Below are positions 11,540-22,664 of a stretch of DNA of 64,000 nucleotides, one piece after another; position 1 is the first letter of the stretch; each line of letters opens with the position of its first letter. Below the pieces are notes generated by a model. The model had not been told where the DNA came from. It did not search any database and was given only the letters and a program-made list of their open reading frames with translations. Source of the DNA: Molossus alvarezi (taxonomy: Eukaryota; Chordata; Mammalia; Chiroptera; Molossidae). The translations under genes and the position numbers were made by a program. Location: contig CM073897.1 in assembly GCA_037176705.1 (NCBI GenBank), forward strand, positions 42,348,488 through 42,412,487, given 5' to 3'.

Positions 11540-12028
11540 TTAAATCCTCACTAGAGGATATTTTTGCCATTGATTTGGTGTGTTGTTTTTTGTTTTTTTT
11601 ATCCTCACCCGAGGACATTTTTCCATTTTTTGTTCAGATAGAGCAGGAGGGAGAGAGAGGAAGAGAGAGAGAGAGAGAAACATCGATGCGAAGGGACACA
11701 TCGAGTGGCTGCCACCCGCACGGCCAACCAGGGCCGGGGACAAACTGCAACCGAGGTACGTGCCCTTAGCGGGAACCGAACCCCGGTCTCTCTGTACCGC
11801 AGACCGACGCTCCAACCGCTGAGCCAAACCGGCCAGAGCTGTTTGTTTTTTTTATAAGAGAGCAAAAGGGAAGGAGGAACAGGAGGAGAGAGAGTGAGAG
11901 AGACATCAATGTGAGAGAGACACATCGATGAAACCTGCAACCCAGGTATATGCCCTTAACCAGGAGTTGAACCCGAGACCCTTTGGTCCACGGACTGATG
12001 TGCTAACCACTGAGCACACTGACCAGGG
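11540..12028 (-). mobile_element. Cluster of antisense VES SINEs (outer copy or tandem pieces)
   Basis: 11540-11580 is the start of one SINE (atcctcactagaggat..gccattgat). 11845-12028 is the body and end of a SINE (tgcaacccaggtatatgccc to actgaccaggg), with a young copy between. Best read as a nest, but two adjacent insertions are possible because the left and right halves join imperfectly. Confidence 0.75.
11592..11839 (-). mobile_element. VES-type SINE, young copy within the cluster
   Basis: atcctcacccgagga, full body with gcgggaaccgaaccccggtc and end ccggccagagc. Confidence 0.92.
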
Positions 12029-12855
12029 TGATTTCATTACTTTTATAGTAATTGCACCGTTACAATTAAACATTTTCAAATAAATGCACATGTGAAATAT
12101 AATAGTTGATAAATTAACTAGCTTCTTTCAACAAAAAATGGGTATAATAGTCATAATGATTCAGAAGCTTTATTAATTATACTATTTAAATTGTGTTTGA
12201 CCTCTAAATAATTTTTTAGCTTAACTGTTATAAATGTTGGCTAGCTTATTTGCTATACAGTTCAAATGGAATAATCACCCTAAAGATTTTTAAATAAAAT
12301 TACTTATAATGTTTTTTAAAGATAGGGTCCTGCTCTTCTTACCTCCAAGTCGTGGAAAAAAATGAAAATGAAATGAAATAATGTGTTTAAAAGTTTATAA
12401 CGTGTTTATAAGCATCTGTATTAAGTACATTATTATTAATAATTTAATAACAGGTCTAGAGGTCATTCCCTTAAGAAACTTAAATCTTAATCATGGGTCA
12501 AAATTTTAAGAGATTCTATAATTATTCACATTTAAAAATTTCAATTCATAATCTCTTGCCTTGGTTTGTCCCTCAAATCAGAATCACTTTTTAGGAAGAA
12601 GTTCATTTTGTGACAAAAATACTTTGTCCTTTAGCTGTTGAATGTTTTGAAAGTATGGGGCAAACTTTCTTGACCTAAGCACTTCCCAAACTGGCATTTT
12701 CTCTTTTAGGTGTGTACTGAAAACTGTCTTCATTTTTATGAGAATGACCTGGCCTCACATTGTTTAATTGTTTATGATGTTTAGTCATAGTATATATGTG
12801 AGTAGAAAAGCAAAGCATGTAATAGCTTTATGTGGCTTATGCTTTTCATTTGCAG
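12029..12855. other. Intron leading to NARS2 exon A
   Basis: AT-rich, with no repeat recognised. The final stretch carries a weak pyrimidine tract before tttgcag. Confidence 0.5.
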
Positions 12856-12950
12856 CCTCCAAGCAAAGGAAAGGTACCTGAAGAGAATTTCTTCAATGTT
12901 CCTGCCTTCTTAACTGTCTCAGGACAACTTCACCTAGAAGTGATGTCAGG
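12856..12950 (+). CDS. NARS2: NARS2 internal exon A, catalytic domain before motif 2
   Basis: This 95-bp exon encodes 31 residues plus two bases of a glycine codon, reading [20 protein letters not shown] and on to [11 protein letters not shown]. That segment is highly characteristic of the organellar/bacterial AsnRS family. The protein charges mitochondrial tRNA-Asn with asparagine in the matrix. The exon corresponds to about residues 199-229 of the human enzyme, just before class II motif 2. The acceptor is tttgcag at 12849-12855 and reading starts on a codon boundary. The donor is TCAGG|GTACAG at 12951; it has A rather than G at +5, so it is not a strong site. The downstream intron is 29.5 kb, the longest seen here. 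The first few residues (PPSKG) are less certain to be conserved than the rest. Exon identity is secure; the exact acceptor rests on phase and the AG. Confidence 0.95.
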
Positions 12951-13652
12951 GTACAGAATTTTCTTTTCTCTTTTGCTTTAATGGATTACTGATTATGGAT
13001 TGGGTGAGAGTGAAATAATGCTTCCTTTCCCAGTGCTAAAACTAAAAATTGAAATTAGTGTTTGTGGTCAGTCCACTTGGATTCACCAAAAGTTCTTTCT
13101 TTCGTTCATTCATTCATTTTTACAGGTTTTTTGTTTTATTGTTTTATTTGGGGAAAATACTTCTTATAAAAGGGCAGCTGTAAAATACAGAGACCTCTGT
13201 AGCAGTGACTTGTTTTTCTTAAAGTGAAAGAATGGGTGGAACCCAAGGAACGAGCATTAGATAGGACAACTCAGGAGCATGTCCAAGTTATTTTCAGGAA
13301 ACAGCAACAAAACCCAAGCTCAATTTTCCAGTCAAGGAATTCTAACAATTTAGCTGGTCTCATGGATTACCAACCCCTCCTCCCTTTAGTGGGAAAACAT
13401 GACTTACTACTGCAAACCAATGACTCCACTACAAGAAACACCTGAGAACACAGTTTTGAATCACATTTGTCTACCTGCAAAGCTCAGGGATGGAATGAGG
13501 CAAATACCCACAAAAGTGGGTATCATATGGTATTTGTCTTTCTCTGACTTATTTCACTTAGCACAGTATCCTCTAGGTCCATCCATGTTGTTGCACGTGG
13601 CAAGATTTCATTCCTTTTTATTGCTGAGTAATATTTAATTGTGTTTATTATA

Positions 13653-13763
13653 CAGGGGTGGGCAAAAGTGAGTATGTGGAACAGAGTTTATTCTTATATT
13701 ATTATTTATTTATTTATTTATTATTGTAATCTATTACTGTAAATCTACTTTTGCCCACTCCTG
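13653..13763. mobile_element. TA-flanked palindromic MITE, copy 1
   Basis: 111 bp between TA dinucleotides (13651-13652, 13764-13765). The left end CAGGGGTGGGCAAAAGT is the inverted match of the right end CTTTTGCCCACTCCTG. The centre is a short TTTA-rich stretch. No coding capacity. The TA target and palindrome suggest the Tc1/mariner group. Confidence 0.9.
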
Positions 13764-14267
13764 TATATATCCATCCATTGTTCATCCATCCATCTCTTGA
13801 TGGACAGCTGCATTGCTTCCATATTTTGGCTATTAATAGTAATGCTGCAATGAACATAGGGGTGAAAATATCTTTTCAAATTAGTGTTTTTGTTTTCTTT
13901 GGATAAATACCCATAAATGGAATTGCTGGGTCATATGGCAAGTCTGTTTTTAACTTTTTGAGGAATCTCCATTCTGGTTTCCATAGTGGCTGTGCTAATT
14001 TACAGTCCCACCAATGATGTACAAGGGTTCCCTTTCCAACACTTGTTATTTGTTGATTTATTTATGATAGCCCTTCTGACAGGTGTGAAGTGATATCCAT
14101 TGTGGTTTAAATTTGCATTTCCTGGTGACTGGTGAGCATCTTTGCATATGTTTATTAGCCATCTGTATGTTCTCTTTGGAGAACTGTCTATTCATGTCCT
14201 CTGCCCATTTTTTAAATCAGATTGTGTTTTTTTGTTGTTTTTATGAGTTAAACTGTATGAGTTCTTT

Positions 14268-14498
14268 TTTTTTTTTTAATCCTTACCCAAGGATATTTTT
14301 TTTTCCCTTCATCTTCAGATCAAGTGGGAGGGAGAGGAGGGAAGAAAGAGAGAGACATATCAACAGGTTGCCTCCCACATGACCACAACCAGGGTCAGGG
14401 ACAGAACAACACCTGAGGTATGTGCCCTTGACTGGAATCAAACCTGCGACTCTTTAGTCTGCGGGCCGACACTAACCCCTGAGCCAAACCAGCCAGAG
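14268..14498 (-). mobile_element. VES-type SINE inside L1
   Basis: aatccttacccaaggat start, ccagccagagc end. The 15-bp CTGTATGAGTTCTTT flanks it at 14253-14267 and 14499-14513. Confidence 0.93.
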
Positions 14499-14935
14499 CT
14501 GTATGAGTTCTTTATATGATTTGGATATTAACTCATCAGATGTATCATTGGTGAATATCTTCTCCCATGCAGCAAGATGTATTTTTTTTTTGTTGATGGT
14601 TTCTTTCACTGTGCAGAAACTTTTAGTTTGATGTAATCTCATTTATTTCTTTTGTTTTCCCTGCTCAAGAAGGCATATCCAAAAGGTATTGCTAAGAGTG
14701 ATGTCAGAGAGTTTACTGCCTATTTTTTTTCTAGTTTTGTGGTTTCAGGTCTCACATTTAAGTCTTTAATTGCTTTTGTGTTTATTTCTGTATATGGTCT
14801 AAGAAAGTGGTCCAGTTTTTTTCATGTATCTGTCCAGTTTTCCCCGCATCACTTATTGAAGAGGTTGTCTTTACCCAATTATATATCCTTGCCTCCAGTA
14901 TTTGACCATTTTCTTATGCCTATCAAAGTATAATT

Positions 14936-15915
14936 TAAAAAACTAAAATATGACTCATATAAATATAAAGTTAACATGTATCAAATATTTTATTCAATTC
15001 ATTAATTACTGAGGTAACAAGTGAAATAGTAAGGCTAATTCAAAGAGCATTTGAGGAGCTGTATATTCATTGGCAATTTGATAAAGAAATTTTCTAATAA
15101 GATTACTAGGTTAGTTATAGACTGGTTAATATCCCACAGACCAATAAACCCTAATCTTTGGAATACCTGACAGAAGTGATTTACAGCTCTACTGGACAAA
15201 ATTTCTAAGTTAATTTGTAACTTTAGTTAATCGGGGATATTTAATTCAATAGTAAATAGAATAATAGAGCCAAGTTCTTTCCCCTAAGTAATAACCTCTG
15301 AGTAGGTCTGTGTCCCCATATTACATTGAAAAGACATGCTGTCTATCTCTTGGTTTTATATATCCAAGTTTTGGATACCTTTCTTAGCCTTTTTAGTATT
15401 CATTTGTTTTATCTATAAAGTTAGAGGGAAAGTATCTTCCACTCAAAGTGTCATAGCATGTGAAAGGTTTAAATTTATGAAATGTTGGTTTCTCTATTAT
15501 ATTATCACTAGTGGATTATATATTTTCTCTTTTTCCCAGTAAAGTGCAGTGAACCACAGAACACAGTGTACAAGGAAACTTGACAGAAGATTAAATTGGC
15601 AGAATATGAAGTTTTGTGTTTTTTAATGTGTTACAGAGTTTTTCTAATAATGTCAATCAAATGTTCTAGTTTAATATGCATAGTTCTAGGACTATTAATA
15701 TACAGTACATCATGTCTCAGATTAATGCATGATTTAATCTCCAGTAAGAAATTGTTAGTTTTCTTTCTCTCTGCTTTGTTTTTCTTGAATTTTATTTTAA
15801 TAGACTTTTTAAATGGTAGTTAAATTTAGAAAGTTAACATTTTCCAAAAGGATATCTGTATCTGTTTAGTGGGTTTGTGGCTCCATTTTAAAGGTTAATT
15901 TTGTTGTTGTTTTTA
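14936..15915. other. AT-rich intron, no recognised element
   Basis: Nothing beyond A/T-rich sequence; stop-rich in all frames apart from short chance frames. Confidence 0.45.
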
Positions 15916-15919
15916 AATA

Positions 15920-17310
15920 GAATTTCTATTTTTGAATAATTTTTAAATATAGAAAAGTTTTGAAGACAGTACAGACTTTTTTATGCCTCTCACCCAGTTT
16001 CCCCCATTGGTAACATTTTAGATTACCATGGTACATTTGTCAAAACTAAGAACCTGGTATTAGTGCATTATTGTTAACTAATCTGGATTTCACCATCAGT
16101 GTCTGTTTTCATTTTCCAGGATTCAGTTCAGGGTCCCAGGTTACATTTAGTTGTCATGCCCCCCCCCCCCCCCCCCCAGTTTGTAAGTTTCGTAGTATTT
16201 CCTTGTTTTTCATGACTGCACGGTATATCCCAGTCTGGATGTGTCTGATGATTTTCTCATGATTACACTGGAGTTACGTGGATATGGGGGAAGAATTCCA
16301 CAGAGGCAAAGTGCTGCTCTCATCACATCGTATCAGGGGATATATGAAATCCATATGGTGATATTAATTTTCATTATTTGGATAAGGTAGTGTTTGCCAA
16401 ATTTCTCCACTGAAAAGGTACTGTTTATCCCTTTCTCTGCTTGACTCCTTGGAAGTGAATCCCTAGGTCTAGCCCATCTCACTGGAGGCGGGGATGAGAG
16501 CTGGGAAGTGGGAGATGGAAGCAACCGCACCTCCTCAAGGTGGGAGTGCTCAGAATCCTTGGTATGGAAGATTTGTTGTCTCCTTACCCTTGTGTATTTA
16601 TTTATGTAATCATTTATATCAGGATGGATTCATATATGTTTATTTTATAATTTGGGTTCTACTTCAGTTCTGTGTTACTTATTTTGTTGCCCAAACTGTT
16701 TGTTTTCAGCTGTTAGAAACTCTTTCGGGTTCACTCTTGTATCCCTCTGACATGCCCCTGTCCTTCTGCTTTTTGAGTACTTCCTTATTCTCTGGAACTG
16801 TAAGATGCCCCAGACTTATTTATTTATTGGTTTTTTATTTTAATTTTTTTTGTGATTGATGAACCTACACTGACACATTATCATCATTCAGAGTCCATAG
16901 TTCATATCAGGGTTCACTCTTGGTATTGCATATCCTGTGGGTCCAGCAAATGTATAAAGACACGTATACTTCATTATACTATCATACAGAATAGTTTCAC
17001 TGCTCTAAAAATACTCTGTGCACCTCTTCATCCTTCCCTCCCTCCTAACCCCAGCAACCACAGATCTTTTTACTGTCTCCAAAGTTTTTCCTTTTCCCAA
17101 ATGTCACGTAGTTGGAATCATACAATACATACCTTTTCAGATTGGCTTCTTTTACTTAGTGATATGCATTTAAGGTTCCTCCATGTCTTTTCATGGCTTG
17201 ATATCTTATTTCTTTTTAACACTGAATGATATCTCATTATCTGGATATACCACAGTTTATCCATTCACCTACTGAAGGGCGACTTCATTGCTTCCAAGTT
17301 TTGGCAATAT
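15920..17310 (-). mobile_element. Old LINE-1 3' end and 3' UTR, antisense
   Basis: tctcacccagtttcccccat, ccatggtacatttgtcaaaa, cctacactgacacattatca, tccatgtcttttcatggctt and ccattcacctactgaaggg are typical of old L1 in reverse. Confidence 0.75.
16159..16177 (+). repeat. Homopolymer C19
   Basis: Nineteen consecutive C within the L1-derived stretch. Confidence 0.9.
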
Positions 17311-17478
17311 CCCAGGCTTATTTTAAAAATGTGCCCTATCTTAGCCCTAGAATCAACCATTTTTCCAAAGAGCCCTGGATCTTTTTATGAGAAAATGGTA
17401 TTTAGAAGCCAAGATGTAGTCACTGGGTGTCTTGCTACTACTGGAGGATTATTGTTTCCAAGCATTCTCAGCACACAG

Positions 17479-17494
17479 AGCTGTAATATGTTTT
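17479..17494. repeat. Target-site duplication, left of the RPS3A retrocopy
   Basis: AGCTGTAATATGTTTT occurs here and again at 18349-18364, directly bordering the retrocopy. Read on the minus strand the duplication starts AAAA after T/A-rich sequence, which suits L1 endonuclease cleavage. Confidence 0.93.
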
Positions 17495-17498
17495 CTAC

Positions 17499-18348
17499 TT
17501 TTTTTTTTTTTAAATCACAAATAGGATTTATTGTCACCATAAAGAGTCTGAATTTTAAACAGATTCTTGGACTGGAGGCTCATGTTTATCAGCTCATTCA
17601 ACTTTAGCACCTGTCTCATCCCCAGTAGCTTTTCCACAACTGCTACCTTCACCATGAAGCTCCATGAGTTTTCCCAATTCAAACTTGGGCTTCTTCAGCA
17701 TTTTGACTTTCCTAAGAAAGATATCATGGAGCAGATAAATAGATTGGCAACCCTTTTCTGTGTCTTCTCTGGTGCTATTTGGAATCAGTTTATTGACCAC
17801 TTCTTTTTCAAGTAATTTGTCTACACCTCTCAGTTCATGATTTCAGTCATCTTCTCCTGGATTTGGTGGACCTATTGATGCCGGGCATAAGAGGTCTTGT
17901 GAATCAGATTGTTGCATTTTTAGTTAAGCCGACACAGAATAGATGAAGCAAATAACCATCGGTGTCTTGATATCAACACGAGCTTCAGTCATGGTCTGCC
18001 ATTTTTATGGAGCACGTTTTGTCACGGGTAAGATCCATGCCATGGAAATGTTGCAGTTTTGCCCCGAACATCCTAGGTAATTAGCTTGAATTTTCTAAAT
18101 GCAACGTCATTGTTCTGTAAATCAGCTAGTCTCTCTTCAAAATCATGAACACCAGATGCAATTTTGGTTTGAGTTCTCGTGACCAGTGTTTTTCCAATAT
18201 TTCTTATATTGAACATAGCTGGTGCTTTCATATCACACCAATCTTGATTAGAAAAAGGATCAACCACTTCCTCCCTGGCTCCCTTTTGCCATCCTTCATA
18301 AGGCGCTTGTTCTTCCCAATCACTATGGTGCTGCTCAGAGAGCCAAAA
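17499..18348 (-). pseudogene. RPS3A: Processed RPS3A pseudogene (40S ribosomal protein eS1)
   Basis: The minus strand carries a full-length intronless copy of RPS3A mRNA. Reading from 18348 down there is a pyrimidine-rich 5' leader (CTTTTTGGCTCTCTGAGCAG) like the terminal-oligopyrimidine leader of ribosomal protein mRNAs, and then a coding region at about 18326-17555. Recognisable segments include [59 protein letters not shown] residues and EPPVQESV before TAA at 17557-17555. An AATAAA signal (17532-17527) and a T13 tract (the poly(A) tail on this strand, 17499-17511) follow. The start codon is ATA instead of ATG (18326-18324), and the coding region is about 772 nt against the expected 795, with deletions that break the frame. 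It is flanked by a 16-bp direct repeat. It is an L1-mediated retrocopy and not a working gene. Confidence 0.95.
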
Positions 18349-18364
18349 AGCTGTAATATGTTTT
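18349..18364. repeat. Target-site duplication, right of the RPS3A retrocopy
   Basis: This is the perfect 16-bp partner of 17479-17494. It abuts the 5' end of the retrocopied leader, so the insertion is full-length at its 5' end. Confidence 0.93.
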
Positions 18365-19023
18365 TTAAATAAATGTTTTCATTGCATTCTGCCAATAAAT
18401 ATAATTTATAAATGGATGTTCATTCTGAGAGAATTCAACATGTTCTAAATTGTAAAACCTACAATTAAGAAATGTCATGTAATAAAATGTTCCATTTCTT
18501 GTCAGTTAAAGCCAGAATTGGAGGAGGGCTCAGCTTAATATATTTTAAAGTTGTCATTATTATCAGGGTTTTTTTGTTGTTGCATTGGTTCTGTTTTGTT
18601 TATTTTGGCATTTTGTTACAGTATTTTTTCTTTATTAGGTTTTTTTTTTTTAACTAATCTTTGAAGTCAAGCATATTTCAGGATAAAACTGACGCTTTCC
18701 TATTAAACATTGCTGTTGGAAATATAAATAGGCACATCCTCCCTAGAGGAATACCTTTTCACCAAGAATTTCATACCTAGGAATTTTTCTTAGGGAAATG
18801 TTCTGATAATTCTGTAAAGATGTATAAACAAAAATGTTGAAAGCAGCTTTATTTATACTAGTGAAAAATTACTAACAACCTAAATGTCTAAGAAGATTGG
18901 CTAACTTTTAGTATACTTAGAAAACAGTCGTTACCATTTACCATCTGGGGTAATGGACCGTATTCTTAATAATACTTCTAAGCCATCTTATGATTAATTT
19001 GCAGAAGTAAAATAAAGACATAG
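18365..19023. other. Intron with a probable old L1 scrap
   Basis: 18720-19015 (atttcatacctaggaatttt, gcagctttatttatactagt, acaacctaaatgtctaagaa) looks like sense old L1. The rest is unclassified. Confidence 0.5.
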
Positions 19024-19220
19024 TGCCTGGGCTATGTGGCTCAGTGGATTGAGCACCATCTCATGAACTGAGAGGTCTTGGTTCAATTCCTGGTCAGAGT
19101 ACATGCCCGGGTTGCAGGCTTAATCCCCAGTAGGGGGCATATGCAGGAGGCAGCCAGTCAGTGTTTCTCTCACATCGATGTTTCTCCTTTCCTCTCTAAA
19201 AAATCAGTAAAAACATATTT
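19024..19220 (+). mobile_element. VES-type SINE, older subfamily
   Basis: gcctgggctatgtggctcag, B box ggttcaattcctggtcag, ccccagtagggggcatatg and cctctctaaaaaatcagtaa. Confidence 0.92.
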
Positions 19221-19583
19221 TTAGAAAAATAATAAAAAATAAAGGATAGTGAAAACTAACTTTATTTAAATTTTAATAAGAATTTAAGCATAGCAAACTC
19301 AATTTTTTAAAAATTGCTTTATTGAGAGATAATTTACTTACCATAAAATTCACCAGTTTAAAGTGAACAATTTAGTGGGTTTTAGTAGATTTTCAGAGTT
19401 ATTCGGCTGTCACTGTAATCTAATCTCATGTGTTTGTCACCCAAAATGAAACTTTTTGCCTTTAGAAGTCACCACCCGTCATCACTCCTACCCTAGGCAA
19501 CTACTAATCATCCACTTTATGTCTCCATGAATGTGCCCATTCTGGATATTTCATTTCATATAAATGGAATCACACAATATTTA

Positions 19584-19700
19584 GGGATGGGCAAAAGTAG
19601 GTTTGCAGTTGTCAGTACTCGAAACATAGTTTATTCTGGTATTATTATTTATTATTGTATTATTTGTATTATAACTGTAAACCTACTTTTGCCCACCCCG
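19584..19700. mobile_element. TA-flanked palindromic MITE, copy 2
   Basis: Ends GGGATGGGCAAAAGTAGG and CCTACTTTTGCCCACCCCG are inverted repeats. TA lies at 19582-19583 and 19701-19702. Same family as copy 1, with a longer, TATTATTA-rich centre. Confidence 0.88.
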
Positions 19701-20155
19701 TATTGTATTTTGTGGCTGGTGTATTTTATTTGGCATAATATCTTCAATGTCTGTCCATGTTGTAGCAAATATCAATACTTCATTCCTTTTTATTGCCAAA
19801 TAACATTCTGTTATGAGTATACCACATTTGTTTTTCCATTCAGCAGGTAATGGATATCTGGGTTGTTTCTACATTTTGGTTATTATGAGTAATGTTACTA
19901 TGAACATTTGAATAAAAGTATTTGTGTGAACATGTTTTCATTTCTCTTGGGTAGGTACTTAGGAGTGGGATTGGTGGGTCCCCTGGTGCATGTGACTGTG
20001 AAGAACAGCCAGGATATTCTCCACAGTGGCCGCACCATTTTACAATCCCACCAGCAGTGTATAAAGGTTCCATTTCTCCACATCCTTGCCAACCGTTACT
20101 GTTACATGTCTTTTTTATTGTGCCATTTTAGCGACTGTAAACCCATTATGGTTTT

Positions 20156-20409
20156 TATTTTTAATCCTCACCCGAGGATATTTTCCCATTTATCTTCAGA
20201 TAGAGTCCAGGGGCGGGGTAGAGGGGAAACACATCGATTGGTTGCCTCCCCCACGACCTGGACCAGGACCAGGGACTGAACCGGAACTGAGGTACTTGCC
20301 CTTGACTGAAATCAAACCTGAGACTCTGAAAAAAACAAAACAAAACAAAAAAACCTGAGACTCTGGTCCTCTGGCTAACGCACTAACCACTGAGCCAAAC
20401 CAGCAAGGG
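20156..20409 (-). mobile_element. VES-type SINE inside L1, with its own A-rich insert
   Basis: atcctcacccgaggat to accagcaagggc, flanked by CCCATTATGGTTTT at 20142-20155 and 20410-20423. An A-rich tract with a duplicated flank lies inside (20314-20365). Confidence 0.93.
20314..20365. repeat. A-rich tract flanked by a 15-bp direct repeat
   Basis: AAACCTGAGACTCTG occurs at 20314-20328 and 20351-20365. Between them is only a 22-bp A-rich stretch with three C interruptions. Other SINEs here have this block once. Confidence 0.9.
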
Positions 20410-20898
20410 CCCATTATGGTTTTAATTTACATTTTCCTAATGACTAATGATGTTGAGTATCTTTTCATGTGCCTGTTAGCCATTTGGATATCTTCTTTGA
20501 AGAAATGTTTAATTATGTTCTTGGTTCTTTTTTTTTTTTACTTACACTACTTGTCTTTTTATTATTTTGCTGTGAGACTTCTTTAGATATTCTGGATACA
20601 AGTCCCTTATCAGATATATGATTTGCAAATCTTTTTTCCAGTTCTGTGGATTATCTTTTCATTTTTTTCATGACGGTGCCAATCCCAAATTACTATTCTC
20701 ATTTTTCTGGATTTTGAAAATACCCCAAGTAGACAGAGCACTTTGAATGTAGTTAACCATTTATCAGCTGCCATGCATGAACCTGAAATATATCAATACT
20801 TTAAGTTTAGATTCTGGATCTCAAATACATCTCTAACAGGTTCCAGTTTATTACTACTTCTTGTTCTTATACTCACATCATCAGAAAGTAATACTTTT

Positions 20899-21150
20899 GC
20901 TCTGGCCGGTTATCTCCGTGGTTAGAGCGTCGGCCTGCTAACCAGAGTCTCAGGTTCAATTCTGGTCAAGGGCATGTGCCTCAGTTGCGGTTCCATCCCA
21001 GGCCTTGGTTGGGGTCGTGTGGGAGGCAACCAATCAATGTGCCTCTCTCAGATCGATGTTTCTCTCTCTCCCTCTCTCTCCCTCTCTCTTCCCACCTCCC
21101 ACTCTATCTGAAGATAAATGGATAAATATCTTCAGGTGAGGATTTTTTTT
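20899..21150 (+). mobile_element. VES-type SINE
   Basis: gctctggccggttatctccg, B box aggttcaattctggtcaagg, CT-rich, then atatcttcaggtgaggat and a T/A tail. Flanked by GTAATACTTT at 20888-20897 and about 21155-21164. Confidence 0.9.
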
Positions 21151-21164
21151 TAATGTAATACTTT

Positions 21165-22090
21165 GTCAGCTCATAATTTTGTTGGAGAGTTGCCATCTTT
21201 TTTGCTCCATAATTACAAAATGTTTTTATTTTTAAATTCATAAACACCAATCAGAATGATCAATCAGTGAATTTTGTCATTTGTACATTTCCTTCCAATG
21301 TAGGAATACACTTGTCTTCAGCATTTGTCCACTTATCAACTGTATCAAGTAAATTTTGATGTACAAATATTATAAACTGTGGTCCAAGTTCTTGTTACAA
21401 ATTAGTGCATAATGAAGTCTTTACTGTGGAATGACTGGTTGGATGAAAATACCTTATTTCCCTTTTGCCCTTTGAAATGTATTATTCACGTATGTGTTCT
21501 TGAGTTGGAGAAAATTTATTTAGGATATTGTTATCTGAAGGCTCATAGTCTTGCGATTTCATTTATATAACCAATTTTACCATCATGATGAGAGATTGTT
21601 ACTGTCTCTTTGCTTTAATTTCCTCATTTGTATATGAAGCATCTTTATTATTTTCCTTTTCTTTGTAATTATGAATGAAAAGTAAAAGGTCTCAATTCTC
21701 AACTATGTTCTCTGAAATACAAAAAAGACTACAACAACAATTATGTCTTCAGGCTTTTCTCATACCTTCTTAAAAATGATACAATACTTGGTGTACCGTA
21801 GTGAGAAAACTGAAGGCGATATAACGGTCATGATTTATCTCACCAGGCACCTTCCTCTTCTCCACTGTTTATCTTAGGCATCCATCATTCTTCTATTTTT
21901 ATTATATTTTACTCTTTTTAAACCTAATTAGGAATAATTGATGATAAAATGATTTGTAGGATGTTGAAATAGCAAAATGTTTTAGTATACAGAAAAAAAA
22001 AAAGTCACTAAAAACCCATATGTATCTTAGATTCGTGAAAGGATTCAGTGGGTTTTATTAGAAAAAAAATTTTTTTTCTCTCTTTCTCTC
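21165..22090. other. AT-rich intron, no recognised element
   Basis: No gene, structured RNA or nameable repeat. Confidence 0.45.
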
Positions 22091-22104
22091 TTTTGGTAGA
22101 CTTC

Positions 22105-22548
22105 TGTAGTAGCTTGAATTTGTCCCCCAAAAAGGACAAGTCCTGTGAATTCAACCTTATTTTGTAAGGAGGTCTTTGCAGATGTAATCAGATTAAAATG
22201 CTTGATTAGAGTAGGCTCTAAATCCAATGAGTAGTATCTTTATAAGGGAAAGGAGATGGAAATTTGGATACAAAGACACAGAGGAGATACACAGAGGGAA
22301 GAAGGCCATGTGAAGACAAAGGCAGAGGTTGAAGTGATGCCGAGGAATACCAAGAATTGCTGGGATCTACCAGAAACTGGGAAGAGGCAAGGAAGGATTC
22401 TTCCCTAGAACCTACAGAGGGAGCATGGCTTTGTCAAAACCTCAGTTTCAGACTTACAGCCCCCACAGCTTTGTGAGAACACATTTTTGTTATTTTTAAG
22501 CCCCCCAATTTGTGGTGATTTGTTATGGCTGCCTGAGGAAACTAACAC
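22105..22548 (+). mobile_element. Solo LTR of the MaLR (MLT1-like) class
   Basis: Runs tgtagtagcttgaatttgtc, taaggaggtctttgcagatg, ctaaatccaatgagtagtat, gaaggccatgtgaagacaaa, to ggctgcctgaggaaactaac and aca. This order is that of MLT1 LTRs. TG...CA ends are present but no internal retroviral sequence follows. Ancient and non-coding. Confidence 0.8.
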
Positions 22549-22664
22549 AGTTTCTAGGAAAGTATAGAAGTCATGAAATACTACTTTTTAGAAATAGTTT
22601 ACACTGCTCAATGAAGAAACTCAAAAATTAAAACTAGACCTGTGGACCCTCGCAATAGCTGAGG

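Larger units (their letters stand above)
13500..14935 (-). mobile_element. LINE-1 3' half, antisense, split by a MITE and a SINE
   Basis: Reversed L1 landmarks run through: atggtatttgtctttctctg, gtccatccatgttgttgcac, aattgctgggtcatatggca, ccaccaatgatgtacaaggg, tgatggtttctttcactgtg, ttatgcctatcaaag. Two later insertions sit at 13653-13763 and 14268-14498. Confidence 0.88.
19290..20670 (-). mobile_element. Old LINE-1 3' half, antisense, split by a MITE and a SINE
   Basis: attgctttattgagagataa, ccataaaattcaccagttta, ggatatttcatttcatataa, tatgaacatttgaataaaag, atctgggttgtttctaca and aatgttgagtatcttttcat-like text follow L1 order in reverse. The MITE is at 19584-19700 and the SINE at 20156-20409. 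Confidence 0.85.

Noticed and set aside
1..12855. Possible upstream NARS2 exon
   Set aside because: I looked for the residues expected just before exon A (the segment ending GAGELFQLEPSGKL in human) and found no matching frame with splice signals.
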